Counted from the stretch's first letter, positions 47,279-59,825 are shown. The stretch: DNA of 64,000 nt from Strongylocentrotus purpuratus (GCF_000002235.5 NW_022145601.1:3903563-3967562); one strand, 5' to 3'. Notes: a model not told the origin generated them from the letters alone. Numbers and translations: made by a program.

Positions 47279-47823
47279 AGGCGGATCCAGGAGGAGGGGC
47301 CCGTTCGATGGCAACAGAAAAACAAAAACTGCAATACCTTTACTCCGACTAGAAGGAGAATGCACTCATGTTTCAAAGTGGACCCCCCCCCCCCCCCCCC
47401 CAAGCCAAATGAAGAACCATTTATGTTATGCTTGTCTTGTCTTTTTCCTTTTCGATCTTTTCCATTTCCTTCTAATACTAATCATTTTTTTTTTTCTCAG
47501 AGAACTTTTTTGTGCGAATAGTGTCTCATCTCTTTTTTTTTTCTTTAATTGTAATTTGAATATTTAATTATTTATCTCTATTTATTCATCATTGTTATAT
47601 TTGTTTATATTTATTATTATTATTATCTCATTATATTTATTATATTTATATTTATCTATTCATTTAGTAGGTTTCTGTTAAAGTCTGATTTGTCTGCTTC
47701 TATTGAAAGTAAGTTATTTTTGGAGTGGACTTGGGCTTTAAGGGGCTTGTCGCCATGGTTAATCAAGCCCCCCCCCCCCCCCCTCCTCCTCCCAGGTCAG
47801 GGATAGAGCATCCTGGATCCGCC
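47279..47823. mobile_element. TIR element with inward poly-C tracts
   Basis: Ends are inverted GGCGGATCCAGGA. Poly-C runs lie near 47384-47401 and 47769-47783. The word GGCGGATCCAGG recurs at about 57792-57803, so it is probably the end of a repeat family. No target duplication is clear. Open frames inside are low-complexity. Confidence 0.55.
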
Positions 47824-47984
47824 CAAGTATCTATAAACATGTTAATTATGTTATGTGTGATATATCTTCATGTATATTTAGCCTGTTTTGCGTGCTCTGG
47901 ACAGGAGTGTCAGACTGTAAAGCATAGATGTGTAGGCATGTACATGACCAGCCGAAGCAAGGAAGCGTCTAACTAGCTAGCGGA

Positions 47985-50900
47985 TCAAACTGCTCTTGTC
48001 ATGCCGGTAGTCGAGTCCAAATCAGTATAATCATCTGGAGCAATGGTCGTACTGCTGCCATCTGCTGTTTGATTGTGGAACATTGTGAAATGTTGTGTTC
48101 ATCATTTTTCAAAGTTTATCGGGTGACGGACCGGCCACATATCAACGGGAAACCAGACAGTTTGTTTATGTAGCAAAGGTATGTATAGGTATGTATTCAA
48201 TCAATTAGTAACGATTTCTGCCAAATGACCATTTTCCTCGGATCCTATACCCTTTCTACATAGCCCGATTATATGTATATATATATATATATAGTTACAG
48301 ATATTTATGTTAATATCGGTATATGTGTGATCAGCCCTGAAAGTCGTATTTGTACTAATTTATCCATATGAAGCAATATGTACTAAAAACAAATATGCAC
48401 TACGTATGGCAAGACCTATTATGATACAATTATTTGTATGATTATGTGATATAAGACCACAGACAAATTGAAACAAACCAGTACATCGCAGTTTTTTCTG
48501 ACCAACACATCCGGGCTTTTTCGTTTTTGTATCACATCACATCTGAAAAAAAAAACAGTTTTGATGTTCCCTTTCGGTATCAGGTCACGCTTGCTAACTA
48601 TCTACAGCGTAATAGTTTATTTCTTGGCCATTTTGTAAATCAGGTATAATATCAATAAGATATACGAATAATACTTACTATTGACTACATCATAGAAGGC
48701 AATAGTTCCTGCGATGTTATTTGTGACGATGAGGAAATCTTTTCCTGTTGGACTCTTCTCATATGGTAGAAACCTGAAATAAATGCAAAATTATATTTTG
48801 ACTGTTCAGAGAGTTTTGTATCATCCAACGCGTGTAATTATTTCATTCTTCTACTAACATTATAGTAGGATTGGTGTATTAATTAAATGTACCATGAACT
48901 TCTTTTTTTTTTTTTTTTTTTAAGAATTGCTTAATTGGTTACGTTATGCAATTATATCAATATTATTTTATTTAATTATGGGAAAATTTCAGAAAAATAC
49001 ATGTACATTATTTTTGCCCCTTTACAATTTAATCTATTAACGAATTGAATATTCGTGTTCCTTATCTATACCGGTGTGAACGACACTTTTTGTTTCAATT
49101 CGCACAAGCCAATAGTGTCAACAACCCAATTTTCAGCGGAACATTTTCCATGAGATATCTTATTCAAATTCTTAATCTTTAATCCATAGCTATTTCTTTA
49201 TTAAATCTTACTCACTTTATATCTTCTGGATCCAAGTCACCTACTTCCCTGTCTATTAAGAGCTGATCATATGACCTATCGGTGCCACCGGCTCGGTGGA
49301 AACTATCGAACTCTGGTATCGCTGACCCGGAAGGGAAGGTGAAGATAGCAATGGCGGACAATCTCTCGATTCCTACAAAGAGAAGTCTGGTCCCGTTGAC
49401 CTCAGCAAATGCCAGTGATTCACACTCTGGTCCCTGGCACAAAGAGAGAAGAGTGAAAGTTAGGCTGACATTGAGATAAAAAAAATAATGCAAAAGTTGG
49501 TGTGACCATAGGTATCAAAGTGTCCAATAGGGTCCATGCATGGGAGTTATGAAGCGGTTTTTATTATGTTCCTGCCTGTGTCTCTGTTTTTGTTTTACAC
49601 ACTATACTTTCAATCAAGAGGTTGAGGCTCGAATCCAGCTTACTGTCATAATCTGCAAAGACATTGGGTACCCGATATTTTGGAGTGCAATATCATTTCA
49701 CCAAACATTAATTGGCGTAACATATTATGTTTTTCAGAACGCTCTCGTTGTTACTAGCTTTACTTTACTAGTACTACCTGCCCTGACCAATTCTGTGTAG
49801 AGAATTAGTACATGCAGCAGAAATTCAACAGAATTTTGAGTATTCAATTTGTCACTGTCACTCTCATAAGGCGTGAAAAAGACCTCATAAGTGGCCGCGA
49901 CGTAGCTTAAGCCCCTTTCACACCGGGCCATGCGTAGAGTTGCGTAGTGTTGCGTACCAACTACGCCGAGCTTACGCTGCCCTACGCTGGCCAACGTAAT
50001 TATACGCTCAGGGACGGAAAGGAGTACGCGAGATGGACGCAAACAAATAAACGTGTTTAATTTGTTTGGCGTACTTTTGGCGTAGACACTAGTGTACGTA
50101 CCACTACGCCACAGTACGCCAAGCCTACACAATAGTACACTACACTACGTCATTCTGACCAGGGACTGACGAAGCAAGTCCCTGCACACAGTAAGCAACC
50201 GTACGCAACCGTAAGCAAACATGTACACCAGGCCTACGTAAAAGTACGCAACCCTACGCTTGTAATACGCAATTGTACGCGTAGGTACGCCCATTGCATA
50301 CGCCGTAGGTACGCGGTGCCTATGCACAGGTCCGTTACCATACGCCAACGTACGCCAGTCTACGCATAACCTACGCAGGGACTACGCCGAAGCAATATTT
50401 TTTACATGAATACGCAGCCTAATTGTGGCGTTGTCGGTACGCCACACTACGCAACTCTACGCAGATCCGGTGTGAAAGGGCTTAAGAATAATGTAGCTTA
50501 CATAATCGTCAGAGCGTGTATCTGCGGAGCCCTCCGGAGCACCCGTTAGAGGCTTCGTGTCTGTGTTGAAGACATTTGTCAATTCTTGTGATGATTTGAC
50601 CTCTATGACGTCACCACTGTCATACACCAATGAAAGGTCACTAGCTTTGCGGATGGATATACTTCGACCACCGTAGAAAACAAGCTGGTCGATTTTCCCA
50701 AATCTGGAAGCATTGATGCCTTCGTATTGGCTGAATTTGAGACGACCTAGTGAAAGAAAACAAATTAGTAAGGAGACAAAAATACCCTAAGTTAACAGCA
50801 CAACTTCCGCATCAGTGAACATGCGTGAGCTTTCAAATATGCTGCTCAACAATATTAATTACATTATCGTTTCAATATACTCTAGCCAGCTAACCGTGAG

Positions 50901-53900
50901 GAAAAAAACCCACAAAGAATACAGATAATGAAACGGCCAGGGATGTTTCAATGATGTTTACTATTTACTTGTACTAAATGTGGAAATAAAACGTTTACAA
51001 TTCTTAGCTTCCTCCAGAGAAATTTGTGTTTCGGGGCTTGCTGCTTTTGTAGCTTATACGTATATTAAAGGATGTATAGCATGACAAATACTGGTTTACG
51101 CAATTTAGGACTTCGCGAAAAGACCGAAGTTCTCCTCACGCTTCGGTTTCGCGTATGTTGCACGCACATGAATACTGCGGTCGCGTCGTCCGTAGTCGTA
51201 CCCGATTGGCCCCGAGTCGGGCCACGAGAAAGACACGTAGTCATGTCATGCTACACCCCCTTTAACTCATTGTATGACATGTGTTCCACTGCGACCTGCT
51301 TTTGGTTAACTCACCTAACTGTGATGTATCATTCAATGCAGATATAAGAGGAGATTCACCCCAAACCAGACCATCTAAAATTACAAAGATACAGAGAAAA
51401 TAATACCAAAAAAAAAAAACGTTTATCAAAGTTATAGGTTTTTACTCTTTGAAGATAGGAATAATATAAATGACATTTCGGCACTCTAGTGAAGATGTGT
51501 TTAAGAATTGAAAAATACAAACGACGGTTCATTGCAATATGACCAGTATTGAAATTAAGAAAAATCGTTCTCAGTCTCAGTTTGGGTATCTTTGCCAGGA
51601 TGATACTCACAATACTATGAAGTACCAACGAATATGGTGAATTATCAAACCGTACTGACATGATGTAGATATGTACGTTGCACCAATAAAGATATTAAAA
51701 AGTACATGCCATTTCAATGTTTAAATTGTATTGTAGTAAAATTGAATCTTTTTCAATAAAATACAGGAGATGAAAGTATAAATAAATCCCGGAATAAAAA
51801 TGAAGAGACCATTGCCCGAATATTGGTCATACAAATAGCCTTTTCCCACTTTGTACGTCTACAAGATGACAAAGGGAGGTTACACTTTATTACCGTCAAC
51901 GAGCGACTTCCCGCGCTTTTCTTCAGTCCACGTTGGGTATTCTACAGTAGCGCCCTCATTGGCGGTTGCTATATATCCAGTCCCACCGACGTCAAAGTAT
52001 TTGATCGCATCGGGCTGATACATACTGTAGATGTCGTGATTGCGGAAGACAATTCCTACCAAGATAATGAAAGTTGAAATATTGAAGAGTTGAAAATGGG
52101 AGAACATGTGAACACATTGGAAAACTAGACATCTCCTCCCCCCCATCCCCGCCAGGCCCAATGTTACTTTCCTTATTATGTTATTATGAGGAGAGTGAAT
52201 ATTTGTCAGGCCTGAGCATTATCAAGCCATAGATAATTTAATTACTTTGATTTCCACTCGGTTTCCCTACAAACAAAAATTGATTCCTTTTTGTTCGTGA
52301 ATATATTTCGACCTGCATTTTTGTTTAAGACTCTACTAAACTTCAAATTTATTATTAGTTTTGAACAAAGGTTGTATCGATGCCTGAGACTTTAAATCAC
52401 CCTTTGCATATCACATAATTATAGTGCAAAATGATATCAAACGTCTCTAAATTTCCCAGGTATTATTCATTGTTGTTTGCAGTATCATGGATTCAGGACT
52501 ACTAGAAACTATCGTTCTATTGCACCCTCATTGAAACTACCCATGGGTAACTTACATTGTACTACCCCCTAAAACAACTACCACCTAGCATAACTAATCT
52601 TAGCCAACAGGAATGATTGATTTATGTGGTGGCTTTCAGAGCGGGAGTTGTTCAAGGTGGACTAATTCCCCGGAGATAAATTTCCGGGGTTGATATTCGA
52701 AAGATTGTTGTCCTATTTTCTTCTTTTTTTAACTTCAGTTAAAAAGAAACTATTGACCGAAAGACTTAACAATAACTGAATAACTGGAACAAAAATATAA
52801 TAAAAATAGATCTTGGGATTTGTATATTCACCTCCATCTCTATCGCTAACATCCAGCTTAAGATCTTTCCAAGACTTCAATCCAAGACTGTAGATCTCCT
52901 CTATCGTCTCAGTTCCAATATTGATGACTGCGATGGCATTGTTTTCCTAGATGCAAACATATTTTTGTAATGGGTCACCAGTTTCTTTATAATTGCGAAT
53001 CATTGACTCAAACAGGTTTAACAATTGTTCTTCAGTTGTTTTCTTATCGTAGAACAGCTTCCCTAACCCCGGGGAAAACCCCACCGTGGAACAAGTACTC
53101 GATCATGTCCAACACCTACACCCGAACAGCTATTCCCTAGGACAACTGCCCAAGGATAATTCAACGATCCTCTGAGAAAATTACCCACTGAAAACTGCAT
53201 CTAAGTTAATTACACAAAGGGGGCTGTGGTTGGATTTGATAAATTATTCAAAGAGCATTATTTTATCCGAGGGTAGTTTCCCTTGCTGTTGTTCTAATGG
53301 GTTGTTTGATAGGTATCCAGGGGTTATTTTTGATACATTTCCTTTCTAAATTCAAACACATATGATTTTTTAATTTAACAGAATACATTAACCATGTTGA
53401 TATTAAAAGTACTTCGTAAAATGGCTTAAAATCAAATTATTTGAAGGTAAAATGCCGACAATATCTAGGAATTTCTATTGAACTTAAAACTGGTAAGGCG
53501 TTTCAAAGGTCATATTAGATGCATACCAGGGCAAAAAAAGGATTACAGACAAGACGGTTTGACAAAGTTTCTGGTAGTAAAACGACTTACTTGCAGAGCG
53601 ATATATGCTGTTGAGTCATCCGAACTAATAGCGACGTATTCCGGCTCCAGATTTTGAGAGAAGGTGGAATTTTTATATGAATATCTGACTCCTTTAGCTT
53701 CATATTCAGCTGCTCTGTGTTAGATTGAAAAAAGAATGGACACATAATATCATGGCAAATATTTAACATGATCATGGTAAGATAACAACAATGATAATAC
53801 ATATACGTGAGATGACCATGCATGCCATGTTAGATGGTGTAAAGAATTTATTTTAGACTGCCTCCTTGTCTACCCTTGATTATGCCAGGTCTCCTTTTTA

Positions 53901-56900
53901 TAATCATTCCAATGTTTCTTTCTTTCTTTCCTACTTTATTCTTCTTCTTCTTCCACTTCTTCTTTCCTCCTTCTTCTAATTATCTTCTTCTAGTTCCTCG
54001 ATCAAGTTTCTGCCTCTTTCACTTATTTTCCTTTCGTTTCCTGGCGCATTGTTCAACACAAGGAGGGTAATCAAGTTTTCCTGTACTCCTTCCGAAATAT
54101 AGATCTGAAATATTTAGACTAATTAACTTGTGTTTTAGTTTTAATACATATTCTGACACTATTTCGCAAAAATAACAATTAAAGCGTTTTATCAGTTACA
54201 ACTTACAACCGATCGAAGCAATTTTTTTGATAAAACGTAGTCACGTTTTCAGAATCATCTACATCTCTCCTACCACTGCTCACCAAATCCCATCCATCAA
54301 CAACATCATCATACAGTAACATCATCTACAACATTCCAAAACATATCGCGAATGATATTTCGCCTCTCATTTTGATCCAGCTTCTCATATTTTTGATGCT
54401 GTTGCATCGTGTCGTTGAACTAAAATCACAACCAGTTCACAGGGTCATTGCTATTCTAGGGGCATCTGTTATCCGATGATTGTCTGAGCTTTGCGTTCGT
54501 CTTTCCTTAATCTGGGTCAACTATTTCTTTGATTTTTAGACATCCTAAACCGTACCACATTTGATTTTAGAATAAACATGATATGATGAGATCCTTGCAC
54601 TTTGACTTATTCCTCCAGGGTGACAGTGTCGAATTGTATTCAATCAAATATTTTCTTTGTAACGCAAGAATACCGAGAAAGTTCTGGGACTGAGTTGTTC
54701 TGTGATACTTCCATATGGTATCTCTGATTTTGGAATACGTTTGTTCATGGAGTTAAACCCCATGGTTTGTCTTCACGCTCTGTTACTCGGAACACACGGA
54801 ATTTGATTTGTACGCGATTACTCCAAAATCATACATCTACATTAATGTTGCGATCATCACATATTTCTCAATATCTCTTCCTTTCACCGTATAATAATAA
54901 TAATACATGAGATTTATATAGCGCCAAACCGATTCCCAAACCGATTCAAACACATGGCACAAGATAGATTTTCTTTGTAAAGCTTATGTCATAGTTCATC
55001 AAAATGTGTGCGGTTATATCGATTTTCAAATCGAATAGATTGTATATTATTAGAGAAGGTATATTGGGGTATATTGGTTGTTTAATGTTCTTATAACTAT
55101 GTTTAGTTTCTTGGCATAGTTTAGCGGAAAATATCAACCCGGCATAGTTTCTATTTGAACGTACAACGCGAGGGATGGACACGAGGTTAACAGTGGACAG
55201 TTTCGGAATCACCTGGACCAACAGTACACTGTGCCTCTCAAAAGCAGTCAATAGTATGTATAGAAAGAACAGGTTGATTATTGATACCGTTCATTGAAGG
55301 CCGTGAAGTTGAGATGGTTGATGGTGTACCCCTCGCTCCTACCGCTATCAAGCCTAATGATGGAGACCGTCCCTTCGGGGTCGATGAACACCCCAGGCAC
55401 ATCGGTTTCATCGTACTCGCCTTCGTTGACGACCACGATCGTCTGACAGTCCTTGGTGAAGTATAGCATGTCTGGAACGCTGCCGACTACGAGAAGAAAA
55501 TGACGCCGTTAAAAATAAAAAAAAATTATAGTTGATCTAGTGGAATAAATATTTTGATTAGGACCAGTGTTACTGTATAGCATCTTGAGTGGTCTTATTG
55601 GTCGGAAAAGTGTGCACTGAAATACTTATTCCTTTTAACATTAAAATGGTATCGACTGTTCACTATTGCCCCCCAAAATCACTATATTACTATGAGGCCG
55701 TTCACACCGGCAGAGATAGCGCGCGCTAGACCGCGCTATCTCTGCGGTTTGGAAGGTACAACGTCGTTTCAGTCCGCCCAACAGCGAGCCACGGCGAGCC
55801 AAAACGGCGTGCCACTGGAGCACCTCTTGGGGGTGGTCCACGAGAGAGAGCGCGGTCTAGCGCGCGCTAGAAAAAAGGGGGTGCTACGATAGACCGCGCT
55901 ATCTCATTGCGGTGTGAACAGCCTCTATGATTTTCTTAGGAGTGCCAAAGGGGGCGCACGAGTACCGTCACCTACTACGCGCTGTTAGGAGCGATGATCC
56001 TCCTTGAGTCTTGAGTGAACAAACATTTTTTGTAAGCAGTGTCATCACTAGCCAGTTCATTAGACCATCCTGTGGTATGTTAAATATGATATTCCATTTC
56101 ATGGTTCTTTTACGTGGACACCAACGATTTTTTTTTCTTTTTATTTTGTTGTTAATTTTTTTATAATTATCATTAATTTTATTTATTTATTTTCTATGTT
56201 ATTTTTTTTGTATTATTATTATTATTATTATTTTTTTTTTTTTTTTTTTTTTTGGGGGGGGGGGGGGGGAGGGCGGTCACATTGTTAATTTCCTCACCTG
56301 GGATCTCTAAGTAATCTGTCCAGTTACGGCTGGTGGTGTTGTAGGCCCGCATCAGGTGTAGCATGCCCTGTGCATTCTTGTGAGCAATGCCATTCTCCAG
56401 GTATCCCACATAGTCCCCACACACTTCAATGTCGTTGACCGAGGAGCTGACCGGGCGAGAGTGAATGATGGCGGGGTTGGCTGCGTCGCTGATGTTGGCG
56501 ATCTGAACGTAGGTGTCGCCTGGTGGACATGTCATTAAGTAAAGGGGAAGAACGTGCAGAACTTTTTAATAACGGCTCCCCATTTTTTAGGGCTGCATAA
56601 AACGTTTCATCGCATCTAGGCCATGTAGGCTTTATGATTCTTTGCCATCTTCGATATTAAATTCACAGAGACAATTGCTGCTATCTATCACCTTAACGTT
56701 TCAAGATATAATACAACACCTAAAAAGGCTTTCAAATCTGACGGGACCTCGGTCTTTTGGACCTTTGAAAAACGTTCCTCCAAACACCTTCTATAAATTG
56801 TTGATTCTGAGAAGTCCCTAATAGAAGGGGAACATTACCAATATATAAATTGCCAAAAATACCTACCAACTTAATTTTTAGACAATATTGTGACCGCATT

Positions 56901-57280
56901 TGTATCTACATGTTCTTCCACACCACTTTGTTCCAACAATATATAACGTCTGCACATGGAACAGAAGGGATATATGTATTACAAAATAAAAGGTCTGCCG
57001 GGTAATATATTTTTTTTCATCTCTGTGATCATCAAAATGAGCTCGTGGTCTTACCTGCTATATAGAGTAAATGATTCTTATAATCATAGCTGCTCTGTTC
57101 AGATGGCCCTTTCACAAGACCGTAGAGTCCTTCCCCAGTCGTTGCGTCAAATTCATATGGTACATAAAGCACTGAAATAGGATTCAAGGTGAAGCGGGCA
57201 GCTGATAAGGAGACTGTGAGTAAGACTAACCAGAGTGAGGTAAGAAGCTTTCTTAAACGTCTATGCAAAATATGATCCAT
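47985..57280 (-). CDS. MSP130-like secreted protein (choice-of-anchor I fold), 11 exons, 580 aa
   Basis: Exons (high to low): 57280-57055, 56519-56298, 55486-55288, 53714-53591, 52946-52832, 52055-51894, 51374-51315, 50746-50502, 49433-49216, 48773-48679, 48061-47985. All junctions are GT-AG; phases 1,1,2,0,1,1,1,0,2,1 fit and total 1743 nt. A signal peptide (LLTSLWLVLLTVSLSA) leads. Family landmarks follow in order: PDMLYFTKDC, VVVNEGEYDE, DPEGTVSII, AISSDDSTAYIALQENNA, SDRDGG, YQPDAIKYF, ATANEGA, NDTSQLGRLKF, GGRSISI, VYDSGD, RSDDYGPECESLAF, FVGIERL, SPTGKDFLIVTNN. Known family: extracellular proteins of echinoderm skeleton-forming cells and some bacterial phosphatase-like proteins. The C-terminus is short and hydrophilic, with no GPI-type hydrophobic tail. 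The start is the ATG just before the signal peptide. UTRs and the last exon are least certain. Confidence 0.88.
49911..50481. mobile_element. TIR element built of TACGC words, in intron 8
   Basis: 571 bp with inverted ends GCCCCTTTCACACCGG / GCCCTTTCACACCGG, flanked by TTAA (49907-49910, 50482-50485). The interior is about 24 TACGC and 6 GCGTA words spaced roughly 10 bp apart. No coding capacity. Confidence 0.8.
54891..54932 (-). repeat. SINE-like tail in intron 3
   Basis: On the minus strand it reads GGCGCTATATAAAT then an ATT/TAT run, as in the tails at 18336 and 42341. It lies in the sense direction of the host gene. Confidence 0.55.
55695..55924. mobile_element. GC-rich TIR element in intron 2
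   Basis: 230 bp with ends AGGCCGTTCACACC / AGGCTGTTCACACC and inner arms of GAGATAGCGCG type. Flanked by CTATG (55690-55694, 55925-55929), a possible 5-bp duplication. TAGCGCGCGCTA palindromes recur inside. Confidence 0.75.
56231..56269. repeat. Poly-T/poly-G run in intron 2
   Basis: 23 T followed by 16 G, about 30 bp inside the intron downstream of exon 2. Homopolymer lengths in an assembly are unreliable. Confidence 0.8.
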
Positions 57281-57526
57281 GTTTTGATCCGGTATGATGC
57301 CCCGTATCTGGAGATGTCACGCTCTGAAAGGCAGGAGTAGAAAGTTTTGCAGAGCTGCGTTCAAACAATTACCGTTGTGACCGTTCGTCTGCTCTCTCAC
57401 TGATCAGTAACTAGAAGGGAGAAACGTGAAATCAATATCATCTTGAAGTAAGAGCTTCATCATATTACAAGGACCTACAAGCGTATCGTTTTTCCACTAT
57501 CGCCAAAGTAGCGTTCTACCACTATT

Positions 57527-57639
57527 AGGGACTTTTAGATTCGCACGAAGACAATGGGGATTGCTACGGTCGACGTCCTTTTAATGCACTGCCATGAATG
57601 GATGCACACGTATCAGTCCACGCAAATCTAAAGGTCCCT
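57527..57639. mobile_element. Small foldback element upstream of the MSP130-like gene
   Basis: 113 bp with inverted ends AGGGACTTTTAGATTCGC / AGGGACCTTTAGATTTGC, about 250 bp before the start codon. It may overlap the promoter. Confidence 0.6.
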
Positions 57640-57699
57640 ATTGTCCTAGCATAGACGGCAGGGGCGCATCCACAATTAGTCAACAAGTGTTGCAGCAAT

Positions 57700-59200
57700 G
57701 GAAAAACCTCTCATGCTCGGGCACGCATTATTTGTTGGTGGTAATGTTCCAAACATCTCAAGCTTTGAATGTACATGTATATATTTCAGTGGCGGATCCA
57801 GGGGTGGGCCGAAACGGCCGCGGCCCCCCCTATTGGCGAAGCAAAAAAAATTGAGAAGGAAAAAAGAGAAAGAAAAAAAGAAGGGAAAAAAAGGGGGAAA
57901 AAGGAGAAGATAAAAGAAAAGAGAACAAAAAAGTAAAGAAAAGAGAGAGAGTTCAAAAAAGAGGAAAGAAAAAGAAGAGAGGAGCCGGGGAGAAAGAAAG
58001 ACAACGAAATGGCACTAAAAAATAGTGACAGTAACGACGAATAAGGGAAAGACAATACAAGGGGAAGGGGGTGCGTGAAGGCGGATGCATTGAGGGGAGG
58101 GGGAGGGGGTAGGGGTGACTGGCCGTATTCTTATTTTTAGGTTATGCGAAACTGGGTCGAAATTATGCTTCTTTTCAAAACAATCTTAGCATGCTTGTTT
58201 ATGTTAAGCCGGAGTGCATGAAAAGGTTAGTGTAGAAACACTTCTGAAAAGGCCGCGCCCGGCCCCTCCAAAGAACGGCAGAATGGTAATCTATAAATTA
58301 TGGGGTCATTCTTGATGGCTTTGGAGTCGTTATTAAGGAGGGGGCCGGCCCAACTCAAATGGTAGTGACCGTAACGATGGATAAGGGAATAAGGAGGAAG
58401 GGATGCACATGCAGGCGCGTACGCAGGGGGGGGGGGGGGGGGGGGAGGGGGAGGGGGGGGGGGGGGAGGGGGGAGGGGGGAGGGGGAGGGGGAGGGGGAG
58501 GGGGAGGGGGGAGGGGGGGGTCGAACCTCCCTCACATTTTTGTCAAGTTGTCAAGTTGGTCCTGATGTGTATAATGCGTAGACCAGGGGTTCTCAAACTT
58601 TTTCTTTGACGGTCCAGAAGCGATTTCTATGAAAGCTGTAAGGTCCGAAATGACACTTGTTAAATGAGAATTGTTACAGTTTAAAAAAACAGAACCGCTA
58701 GTGCTTCCACTCGTTTAAATAGAGTTTCCTGAAAAAGAACACCCAATATCCTGGAATTTGAAAGAATTTTCTTAAAACTTTCAAAATGCCTCTTACTTGG
58801 ATTTCTTATTTGGATGAATCGCTATGAGTCTCAACTCAGTAAGCATGACTGAGATTTGTAAAAGTTGTTTGTACAAAGAAGATTCGGGTGAATAGCAGTG
58901 CTTATTCAAACAAAATAATATTCGCATCAATTTGAATCACAATCATTATTTGTCGCTTAATCCCTTTTAATGACCTTGTTTTCTTTCTCGTTTGCAAGGG
59001 GAGAAGAAGATATGTCACGTTAAAGACATCATAAAGATCAGTGTTGTATGCGTATATATTATATACACAGGCCAGTAACAGCTATGTAGCTTGTAAATTT
59101 GTAAGAGGGAAAATGCTGATTGGAATGATAATGATGAAATAGCAAATAATTGAGGAGTATCATACATGTAGGTACCAATTCAATGGATATTTGTATAAAA
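57700..59200. other. Low-complexity, transposon-end-rich spacer
   Basis: No gene. It contains GGCGGATCCAGG (57792), a purine-rich AAG tract (57840-58015), GGCGCGTACGCAGGGG (about 58415, a common transposon-end word) and the G-tract at 58427-58520. ORFs here encode only Gly, Pro, Lys or Ser runs. Confidence 0.6.
58427..58520 (+). repeat. G-tract array (G4-forming)
   Basis: About 94 bp of nearly pure G broken by single A (GGGGGA type), on the plus strand. Many overlapping four-run G-quadruplex matches. Confidence 0.85.
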
Positions 59201-59219
59201 AAGAGCCCCCGTCAGTACT

Positions 59220-59257
59220 AAAAGAGCCCCCGTGAGAAGGCTCACGGGGGCTCTTTT
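59220..59257. repeat. Perfect 17-bp stem hairpin with AAGG loop
   Basis: AAAAGAGCCCCCGTGAG and its exact complement around a 4-base loop. The GAGCCCCC word is also the core of the minisatellite at 63060-63720. Confidence 0.8.
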
Positions 59258-59499
59258 TTTGGGGGGGGAAGAGCCCCGGGGACAAAAAATTAATTTGAGC
59301 CCTGGCTATGACGTTTTAATATATATCAATTATTGAGTAGGCTTATTTTGCTTTCTAATGGATCCATACAACATGGCAGAGCTTGAGGGGTCTGGCAGAG
59401 CCTTTTCAAGAGAGAAATTGTCTTTAGGAGAAAAAAGAGGTTATTTCTAAAATGAAATGAAAGGGTTATTGACTTTCAAGAGAGAAAATTGTCTATAAA

Positions 59500-59825
59500 G
59501 CTATGGTCACAAATTAGAGCAGCGACCGCCCGATCAGTAGCCTGCTCGGTCGCTGCTGGAATTAGGCATCGCCCAGCGATTAGTTCGGTGCCCGGGCGGC
59601 GACCGCCCAGGCACCGAGCGTATTTTGGGCGGCGAGTGAAAAGTGGGCAGGCGCCGCCCAAATTTTAACTCCGCGCTAAAACTTCAGCGGCGACCGAGCG
59701 ATGCCCTAACAACGAGCGGTGACTGGCCGGTCGCCGCTCGGTGGCCGGGCAGCGCCGGGCAGAATTGGTTGAAAAATCGCCGCTCGGCCGCCGAGCAGGC
59801 TACTTTTGGGTAATGTGACCATAGC
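59500..59825. mobile_element. GC-rich TIR element
   Basis: 326 bp with perfect inverted ends GCTATGGTCACA. ATAA occurs at or beside both ends. The interior is GC-rich with repeated GGCGACCG / CGGTCGCC words in both orientations; the surroundings are AT-rich. Confidence 0.75.

Noticed and set aside
47043-47567. ORFs around 47.0-48.0 kb with Pro runs
   Set aside because: They cross a MITE and poly-C tracts and have no consistent coding signal.
49734-50348. Two minus-strand ORFs of 132 and 67 aa in intron 8
   Set aside because: They fall mostly within the TACGC-word element, whose repeats keep frames open.
59220-59257. Rho-independent terminator
   Set aside because: The hairpin plus T-run looks like one, but the context is eukaryotic with no gene ending here.
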